The translations under genes and the position numbers were made by a program. A stretch of 18,661 nt of DNA from JBBSEZ01 sp038239195 (GTDB lineage Bacteria > Planctomycetota > Planctomycetia > Gemmatales > Gemmataceae). The stretch covers positions 1 to 18,661 of the forward strand of contig JBBSEZ010000174.1 in NCBI GenBank assembly GCA_038239195.1, read 5' to 3'. Positions 13,589 to 18,661 of this stretch are shown one piece after another. Positions within the stretch are counted from its first letter, which is position 1. Each line of letters starts with the position of its first letter. The notes under the pieces are model-generated. The model had not been told where the DNA came from, ran no database searches, and saw nothing but the letters and a program-made list of their open reading frames with translations.

Positions 13589-15523
13589 CCCCATCTCCAT
13601 CTTCCGGCGCGCCCGCCCCAGCGCCGCCACCGCGAACGCGAGCGGATACGTCTTCTCGAAGTACCACAGCTTCGCGAAGTAGAACCCGATCGGCGTCGGC
13701 TCGTGCAGCCCCCCCGCCTCGACGCGCTCGATCAGCCAGACCAGCCCGCGCTCGACCGCTTCCTCGGCCCCGCCCTCCAGCAGCGCCTCGACCGCCAGCG
13801 CCGTCTCCTCGATGCTCGACGGCGTGCCGGCCAGTCCGCCCCACCCGCCGTCGGCGTTCTGGTGGGCGCGCAGCCAGGCGAGCCCGCGCCGCGCCGCTTG
13901 ATCGTCCATCAATTCGAGGTCGCGGTAGGCGGCCAGGACGCGGGCGGTGCCGTAGGTCGGGTTGACGTCGTCGGGGGCGTGCTGGTTGCCGAACCACAGC
14001 GGAAGCCAGGAGCCGTCGGGGCGCTGCTCGCGGGCCAGGTAGGCGAGGCCGTGGGCGGTAGCCTGTTCGATTGCCTGGACGGAAGGCAGGAGGAACGATC
14101 GCCCTGCGCTTTTCGCGCGGACACCGCAGGCTTTGGAGAACGCGCGCGAGAACCAGCCAGAGAGCACCTCGCCCGACCAGGCGCGGAGGGCACGCAAAGC
14201 GTGCGCGGTCAGGTCGGTGCCGCTGCGGTCGAATGGCAGTTTGCCCCAGCCGCGACAGAAGGTCGGCCAACCGCCGTTGCTGTTCTGTAGCCCCAACAGC
14301 CAGGCCAGGCCGTGCGCCACCTGACAGCCCATCTCGCTCTCAGGCCCCGGCACCTCGACAGGCGCCGGGTCGCTGTCGGTGAACTTCACCCGGCGCACGG
14401 CCTGGCGCGTGAAGGCGCGGAGAGGGGCATTGTCGTCCTGCGGCACCACGCGGGACAGTGCCAGCAGCGCCCCCGGCGTGTCGTCTGCGTCCGGCACCGC
14501 CCCCGGCAGCGGCGCCCACGCCCACCCCCCCGGCTCCGCCCCCGTGAACGGGTGCCGCTCCCTGTACTGCTGCCGCAACAACCACTCGCGCAGCTCGTCG
14601 CGCCGATCCAGGCACTCCAGATCGCCCGCCCCCGCCAGGGCGTTGACCGCCAGCGTCGTCACCCACGTCGAGAGGTTCGTGTCGATCGGCCAACTCCCAT
14701 CCGGCCGCACCGACGATTCGATGAACGCCACGCACTTGCGCACCACCGGATGATCGGCCCGCCCGCAACTCGCCAGCCCCAGCGCCACGAAGCTCGTCAG
14801 CGGCGTCGCCTCCAGGAACCCGCCGTTGCTCGGCTGGATCGCTTCCAGCACGCGCAGGCTCTTCTTGAGGGCCAGCCCCCGCATCCAGCGAAGGGGGGGC
14901 CACGGGCGGCGATGGTGGTAGACGGCCTGGCCGATGGCGATGAGGGCTGGCAGCGCGTAGCTGACGACGGGCAGGCGCAGGAAGCGGAACCACGATTGCG
15001 GGAACACCGCCAGCTCGAACGGCAGCGCCGGCACCTCGCGCCACGCCACCAGCCCCGCCAGGGACGACGTCATCAGGATCGGCACGGAAAACGTGCGGTC
15101 CTTGCCGTAGCGGGCGCGCACCGCCTCGGCGATCTGTTCCGGCGTCGTGCCATGGCGCTCCGCCAGCCACTTCTCGCTCTTTCGCAGACATTCGGGATAC
15201 GAAGAGGCCGCGCCCGTCAGATGGAGCGCGGCGCGGCAGAGCATGGTGGTGGAGATGTTGCTGAAGCTCTTGACCGTGTCGCCCCAACCGCCATCGGCGT
15301 TCTGGTGTTCGGCCAGCCAGTCCAGCCCGCCGGCGATGAGGGAGGAGAACGAGCCGTGCCCGGCTTTCTGGACGAGGGCGAGGGCGCTGATGCCGACGGC
15401 GGTGGACAGGGCGGACGTGGACAGTTCGCCGACCCAGTGGCCCTCGGGGGCGCGCTCGGCGAGGAGGGCGGCGCGGGCCGTCTGGTAGGCGCGCTCGAGG
15501 CGGGCCCGGTCGATGCGCGTCAT
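13580..15523 (-). CDS. Squalene-hopene cyclase family enzyme
   Basis: A 647-residue terpene cyclase of the squalene-hopene cyclase family, close to the usual length of about 630-650. The catalytic DxDD motif is DADD at residues 345-348, in PDADDTPGALLAL. QW repeats are visible at QNADGGWGD (74-82), RPDGSWPID (about 283), QNSNGGWPTFC (about 413), RPDGSWLPLW (about 501) and QNADGGWGG (about 555). FPQSWFRFLRLP marks the membrane-facing part. The start is the ATG at 15521-15523 (MTRIDRARLE), which overlaps the stop of the small upstream gene by four bases (ATGA); the frame is open further upstream but is not family-like. About residues 452-482 hold a basic, Gly/Ser/Arg-rich insert. It should make hopene or a related cyclic triterpene; no squalene-synthesis genes are in view. 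Confidence 0.9.
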   Translation of the reverse strand: MTRIDRARLERAYQTARAALLAERAPEGHWVGELSTSALSTAVGISALALVQKAGHGSFSSLIAGGLDWLAEHQNADGGWGDTVKSFSNISTTMLCRAALHLTGAASSYPECLRKSEKWLAERHGTTPEQIAEAVRARYGKDRTFSVPILMTSSLAGLVAWREVPALPFELAVFPQSWFRFLRLPVVSYALPALIAIGQAVYHHRRPWPPLRWMRGLALKKSLRVLEAIQPSNGGFLEATPLTSFVALGLASCGRADHPVVRKCVAFIESSVRPDGSWPIDTNLSTWVTTLAVNALAGAGDLECLDRRDELREWLLRQQYRERHPFTGAEPGGWAWAPLPGAVPDADDTPGALLALSRVVPQDDNAPLRAFTRQAVRRVKFTDSDPAPVEVPGPESEMGCQVAHGLAWLLGLQNSNGGWPTFCRGWGKLPFDRSGTDLTAHALRALRAWSGEVLSGWFSRAFSKACGVRAKSAGRSFLLPSVQAIEQATAHGLAYLAREQRPDGSWLPLWFGNQHAPDDVNPTYGTARVLAAYRDLELMDDQAARRGLAWLRAHQNADGGWGGLAGTPSSIEETALAVEALLEGGAEEAVERGLVWLIERVEAGGLHEPTPIGFYFAKLWYFEKTYPLAFAVAALGRARRKMEMGGP

Positions 15524-15777
15524 CCGGTCTGCCCGCGTCGGCTCAGGTACGCCTGCAAGGCGGCCGCCTTGCCGTTGAAGCCCTGCCGGGCCAGTTCCTG
15601 GCAGACCACTTCCAACTTGGCCGGCCTTTCCCCGCGACAGGCGAAGGCCGGCTCGCGCTCGCCTTGCTCCTGCTCGTAGCGCAAAAACGCCTCGAGGCGC
15701 GACTGCACGTCGCCGAGGGTGCAATCCTCGGAGAGCGATTCGACCCACTCGATCACGCGCTGCTTGAGCGTCCCCAT
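15520..15777 (-). CDS. Small antitoxin-like protein coupled to the cyclase
   Basis: An 85-residue protein beginning MGTLKQRVIEWVESLSEDCTL. Its first 30 residues resemble those of the antitoxin-like protein at 16684-16905: both have a K-x-x-V-x-E helix, then a DCTL-x-DV motif and an Arg. The C-terminal half (ELARQGFNGKAAALQAYLSRRG) looks different and basic, not like an antitoxin tail. The start ATG has a strong GGAGGTGG ribosome site. The stop overlaps the cyclase start by four bases (ATGA at 15520-15523), so the cyclase may depend on its translation. The family is not known to me. Confidence 0.7.
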   Translation of the reverse strand: MGTLKQRVIEWVESLSEDCTLGDVQSRLEAFLRYEQEQGEREPAFACRGERPAKLEVVCQELARQGFNGKAAALQAYLSRRGQTG

Positions 15778-15858
15778 CGAACCACCTCCGCTGGCGATCT
15801 CCTGATCTCGCTCGCGACTCCCTTCGACTGTCCAGCTTCTCGTTCAACCTCCGCGTCG

Positions 15859-16530
15859 TCAAGAACTCGCGGGGGGCCCTTCATTCGACGCCCGCCCCCG
15901 CCGTTCCAGCATCGCTTTCAGTTCCGGCAGCACGACCAGGTCCTTGGGGCGACCGGCCGCCGTCTTCGTGGCGATCAACTGCTCCAGCCCGAGCACCTTG
16001 ACGGGCTGCCCCGCCAACGTCACCTCGGCCGCCTGGCCGATGATCTGCTCGTAGCCCCCTATCGCGGACATGTCTCCTAGCAAATCGAGCGACTCATGCC
16101 CGATGTCCAGCGTAAAATTCGAGCCGAGTTGCAGCGCCCGTGCGTCGAATACGAAGGGCAGGTCGGCCGGAAAGCCCCGAGGCCGAGGCCCCAGCGAGGC
16201 CAACGCCGCGACCAGGCGCCGGATGTTCTCCGGCGTTCGGCGATAGCAAATGTCGAGGTCCCGCGTCACGATGGTCGCGCCTTGAAGGACGGCGCTCACT
16301 CCGCCGACGATGACGAACTCGACATTTTCTGCGAGGAGGCGTCGGACGACGTCTTCGGTAAACCCCAGCATGGTGGAGGGCCCTTTGACGAAGGCTCGCC
16401 AGTTCTCGTGATGCCGCAATCGCTCGGTCGGCCGCATCGCCAGCATCTTGTTCAGCAACGTGCGATCGAAGTCGCCCTGGTGCCCAAGGTCGAAGAAAGC
16501 GGGAGACAAGACGTGTGCGTCCGCACCCAT
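15859..16530 (-). CDS. Nucleotidyltransferase (MNT/AbiEii-like fold)
   Basis: A 223-residue protein with the minimal nucleotidyltransferase signature GGVSAVLQGATIVTRDLDI: Gly76-Gly77, Ser79, then Asp91 and Asp93, which should bind the metal and nucleotide. LGLEQLIATKTAAGRPKDL near the C-terminus is typical of the AbiEii/MenT-like branch. The N-terminal region (about residues 20-50, with MRPTERLRHHENWRAF) is separate from the core and may be an N-terminal fusion or the remnant of an upstream small protein. The ATG at 16528-16530 is used; a shorter ATG at 16369-16371 (MLGFTEDVV) would still include the core. It lies between two small antitoxin-like genes on the same strand. Target and role are unknown; relatives include toxins of toxin-antitoxin pairs. 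Confidence 0.8.
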   Translation of the reverse strand: MGADAHVLSPAFFDLGHQGDFDRTLLNKMLAMRPTERLRHHENWRAFVKGPSTMLGFTEDVVRRLLAENVEFVIVGGVSAVLQGATIVTRDLDICYRRTPENIRRLVAALASLGPRPRGFPADLPFVFDARALQLGSNFTLDIGHESLDLLGDMSAIGGYEQIIGQAAEVTLAGQPVKVLGLEQLIATKTAAGRPKDLVVLPELKAMLERRGRASNEGPPASS

Positions 16531-16683
16531 CGAATTGGTCTCTGTTGCTCTGCGCTCGGCGATGATGTGATTGTGAAGCGCCCGGGGCCGATTGTCCAGA
16601 GAGAACTTCGACTTTTCGCGAGAGGAACTGGCGCCATCAATCGCTCTCGACGCCTTCCTCGCTGAGGCCCGGGAGGAGGTGCC

Positions 16684-16905
16684 TCAATGCGGACTGCGCT
16701 CAGACGACTTCAGCCCTGAGGCGACCTCCTGCTCCACCTCGCCCTGCGTGAGGACGCGCCCAGCCTCGACGTCCGCGATCCCTTCCGCGACCTTCTCGCG
16801 CAGGGCGATCCGATATTTGACGTCCGCGAGCGTGCAGTCATCCGGCAGCGCCTGGATCATCTCGAGCACTTCTTCCTTGATCGACCTCGTCCTGGTGCCT
16901 TCCAT
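16684..16905 (-). CDS. Antitoxin-like small protein
   Basis: A 73-residue acidic protein. The pattern IKEEVLEMIQALPDDCTLADVKYRIALREKVAEGIADVEAGRVLTQGEVEQEV, read in short segments (DDCTLADVKYRI at about 22-33, DVEAGRVLT at about 45-53), is that of a common antitoxin class usually found with RelE-type toxins. No RelE-like gene follows; the next 153 bases hold no recognised gene and lead to the nucleotidyltransferase, whose frame is open without a stop back to this gene's TGA. The ATG is preceded by GAGGAGGGG. It begins 13 bases after the ferredoxin gene stop, so it may share that transcript. Either the partner has been lost or it acts with the nucleotidyltransferase. Confidence 0.72.
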   Translation of the reverse strand: MEGTRTRSIKEEVLEMIQALPDDCTLADVKYRIALREKVAEGIADVEAGRVLTQGEVEQEVASGLKSSERSPH

Positions 16906-16918
16906 CCTCAGCCCCTCC

Positions 16919-17953
16919 TCAAATCTCCAGCTCGTCCAGCGCGTCCATCAGCTTGTCCAGGTCGTCCTTCGGCCCCGCCGGCTTGTCCGCCTGGCGCCTC
17001 GCAATGCCCACGCTCAGTCCCACCGCGCCGCGCCCGTCGGCCACCAACTCCCGGTCGCGCTCCCGCGCCGCGATCGTCAGCGCGTCGCCGCCGCCGAACA
17101 ACTTCGTCAAATCGATCTTCAGCCCACCGATGTTCCCCACCGGCGCCCCCGCGATGGCCGGCGTCTTGTAGTCGGGGAACATGATCGCTTGCTCCGGGCA
17201 CACCCGGCTGCACGCCGGGCAGCCGCGCTTGCAGTTGTCCTGGTTCTCCACCAGGATGCGATCCAGCGAATCGACCCCGTACACCCCGAACAGGCAGAAA
17301 TCCAGACATTCCATGCAGTTCGTGCAGCGCCCGTAGTCGATCACCGGATACCAGCGCCGCGCCGCCTGCGTCAGCAACTGCTCCGGCGCGAACGCGGGCG
17401 CCGCGGGGGCCGGTGGCTCCTCGCGCAGGTAGCGCCCCAGTTGCACCACGCTCGGGTTTCCCTTCACCCACTCCTTCAACTTCTCCTCGCGCCGCTCGCG
17501 GCACTCCGCGGCGATCCGGCGTGCCTCCTCGACGTAGGTGCGGTGGTCGGCGTGGTCGCGCAGGTCGAGACAGTAGACGTGCCGGTCCGGCACGTTGACC
17601 GCGCCGATGCCCTTCGTCGGCTCCGCCGCGCCGACCTCGCCCTCGTCCTCATCGACCTCCGGGGCGGGAGTGATCTTGTTGTCTCCGTAATGTCCCTTGA
17701 TTCCGATGCGGTCGAGCAGCCAGTAGGAGGCGCGCGGGTACATCCAGCCCAGCACGACCATGTCGCCACTGACCGATTCGAGGAACAGTCGGCCGGTGTG
17801 GTTGGCGTCGAGGTCGTAGAGGTAGGGCACGATCGACACGTCGAGCCCCGGCTCGAGGATCAGCGCCGCGGCAATGCTCTCCTCGAGGGCCCTGCGCCCG
17901 GGGGCCTTGCTCTGCGCCTGCGAGAGGACGACGGTCAGCTTGGGACGACTCAT
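16919..17953 (-). CDS. Two-cluster [4Fe-4S] ferredoxin-domain protein
   Basis: A 344-residue cytoplasmic protein. Residues about 205-260 carry two cluster motifs: Cys210, Cys213, Cys216 and Cys220 (CTNCMECLDFC) and Cys241, Cys245, Cys248 and Cys252 (CKRGCPACSRVC). The second motif has CxxxCxxC spacing instead of CxxCxxC. The N-terminal 90 residues (LTVVLSQAQSKAPGRR, then GDMVVLGWMYPRASYW) look like an alpha/beta domain I do not recognise; an acidic linker follows at about 99-111, and the C-terminus is charged. Electron transfer is expected; the partner is probably the GcvH-like protein, whose gene ends nine bases upstream. The organisation hints at an operon of gcvH-like, ferredoxin and possibly the antitoxin-like gene. 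Confidence 0.85.
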   Translation of the reverse strand: MSRPKLTVVLSQAQSKAPGRRALEESIAAALILEPGLDVSIVPYLYDLDANHTGRLFLESVSGDMVVLGWMYPRASYWLLDRIGIKGHYGDNKITPAPEVDEDEGEVGAAEPTKGIGAVNVPDRHVYCLDLRDHADHRTYVEEARRIAAECRERREEKLKEWVKGNPSVVQLGRYLREEPPAPAAPAFAPEQLLTQAARRWYPVIDYGRCTNCMECLDFCLFGVYGVDSLDRILVENQDNCKRGCPACSRVCPEQAIMFPDYKTPAIAGAPVGNIGGLKIDLTKLFGGGDALTIAARERDRELVADGRGAVGLSVGIARRQADKPAGPKDDLDKLMDALDELEI

Positions 17954-17962
17954 GGTGGTGGC

Positions 17963-18445
17963 TCAGTCCTCGGTGTTGATCTTGCCCTTGATGAGGCGCT
18001 GGGTCTTCTCCCAGCCCTCGGCCAGGTAATGATGATATTGCGCCACGTCCATCAGCGCGTCGAGAGAATTCCCCGCGCCCGCGTCCATCTCGAACAGCCA
18101 GCCCGCCCCGTGCCCATCGACGTTGATCGCCGACGGGTCTTCCAGCAGCGCTCCGTTGAATTCGACCAGCGTGCCCTCGATCGGGGCGAACAGGTCCGAC
18201 ACCGCCTTGGACGTCTCGATGTGCCCGATCTGCTGCGAGGCCGCCACCGCGTCGCCGGCGCTCACCTGCCAGTCGAGGAAGTAGACGTCCTGCATCAGCC
18301 GGATGGCGTAGGTCGTGAAGCCAAACCGCCAGCGTCTCTCGCCGTCGGCGACGGGCGCCGCCCACGTGTGGTTGCGCGCGTAGCGCAGCCCGCCCGGCAG
18401 CACGGCGGGGTACTTGCCCATCAGGAAGGTCAGGTCGTCGGGCAT
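17963..18445 (-). CDS. GcvH-like lipoyl-carrier protein
   Basis: A 160-residue protein of the glycine-cleavage H protein family. The lipoylation segment is GHIETSKAVSDLFAPIEGTL, with Lys80 as the expected lipoyl-lysine; it sits in a beta-hairpin as in GcvH. The N-terminal part is longer than in standard GcvH, and the C-terminus adds about 25 residues (HHYLAEGWEKTQRLIKGKIN). Standard GcvH is about 125-130 residues. No GcvP, GcvT or lipoate-attaching gene is in view, and the next gene is a ferredoxin, so a role outside glycine cleavage, for example carrying a lipoyl-bound group in another redox pathway, is possible. It is the most upstream gene of its unit seen here, after a repeat-rich gap. 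Confidence 0.83.
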   Translation of the reverse strand: MPDDLTFLMGKYPAVLPGGLRYARNHTWAAPVADGERRWRFGFTTYAIRLMQDVYFLDWQVSAGDAVAASQQIGHIETSKAVSDLFAPIEGTLVEFNGALLEDPSAINVDGHGAGWLFEMDAGAGNSLDALMDVAQYHHYLAEGWEKTQRLIKGKINTED

Positions 18446-18471
18446 GCGGTCGTCTCTCCCTCACCCCCCAA

Positions 18472-18498
18472 CCCCCTCTCCCAAGGAGGGAGAGGGGG
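18472..18498. repeat. Palindromic repeat, 'PPWERG' type
   Basis: CCCCCTCTCCC (18472-18482), a five-base loop AAGGA, and GGGAGAGGGGG (18488-18498) form a perfect 11-base-pair hairpin. Translated, this DNA gives SPPLPPWERGLGGEG on one strand, a known sign of a dispersed palindromic repeat seen in many bacteria. It lies 26 bases upstream of the GcvH-like gene. Confidence 0.65.
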
Positions 18499-18550
18499 AG
18501 AGTGTTTGTGGACGGTCCGGCGTAGGGTGGGCCGAGTCTTTGTCAGCGGT

Positions 18551-18592
18551 CCGAAAGTTTGGCCGTGACACCCGGCCCGAAAGTTTGGCCGT
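18551..18592. repeat. Pair of 16-base direct repeats
   Basis: CCGAAAGTTTGGCCGT occurs at 18551-18566 and again at 18577-18592, spaced 26 bases start to start. The intervening ten bases read GACACCCGGC. No gene covers them. They could be operator-like sites or the repeats at one end of a mobile element cut by the window edge. Confidence 0.55.
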
Positions 18593-18661
18593 TTGGCGCT
18601 GTTCTGATTCTTCTGGGGCGGTTGGTCACGTGGCGCGCTGCCTGGACACACGGAGGCCCAA

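Noticed and set aside
15524..15862. Upstream extension of the cyclase frame by 113 codons
   Set aside because: The Arg-rich extension overlaps the small coupled gene and does not look like a cyclase; the ATG at 15523 fits the family length.
16452..16640. Minus-strand 62-codon frame as the missing RelE partner of the antitoxin-like gene
   Set aside because: It shows no RelE pattern and overlaps the start of the nucleotidyltransferase in another frame.

Overview
The window is GC-rich, densely packed bacterial DNA that most resembles a planctomycete, probably from the Gemmata group. This is an inference from gene content: a Uma2-type nuclease, a DUF4058 protein, Rpn-like nuclease relics, a squalene-hopene cyclase family enzyme, DUF116 and GcvH-like/ferredoxin proteins, many small toxin-antitoxin-like genes, and the 'PPWERG' type palindromic repeat. 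I saw no rRNA, tRNA, CRISPR array or intact insertion sequence.

Layout. 1-65: two imperfect repeat units at the window edge. 168-833 (-): Uma2 family protein. 938-3906 (-): L-lactate permease, secreted SGNH hydrolase and a YbgC-like thioesterase, with a nested inverted-repeat element at 3344-3424. 4153-4759 (+): antitoxin plus a MazF/PemK toxin broken by a single-base frameshift. 4835-10089 (-): a probable operon, read from right to left, made of a DUF116-polyprenyl synthase fusion, a chorismate-lyase-like protein translationally coupled to it, an MFS transporter and a family 4 glycosyltransferase. 10410-13568 (+): an accessory island of a DUF4365 protein with a small partner, a DUF4058 protein, and two tandem Rpn-like genes (one frameshifted, one lacking its 5' part). 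13580-16905 (-): squalene-hopene cyclase family enzyme coupled to a small antitoxin-like ORF, a nucleotidyltransferase, and a second antitoxin-like ORF. 16919-18445 (-): a two-cluster [4Fe-4S] ferredoxin protein and a GcvH-like lipoyl protein, followed by a hairpin repeat and a 16-bp direct repeat pair.

How the genes may work together. The strongest candidate for an undescribed pathway is 4835-10089. A prenyl synthase fused to a cysteine-rich DUF116 domain sits in the same message as a predicted producer of 4-hydroxybenzoate from chorismate, which suggests a prenylated aromatic or quinone-like product. A membrane exporter and a glycosyltransferase lie downstream and may or may not belong to it. 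A second candidate is the lipoyl-protein/ferredoxin pair at the right edge, which has no glycine-cleavage partners in view. A third theme is decay and reshuffling of toxin-antitoxin and nuclease genes between housekeeping genes of isoprenoid metabolism.
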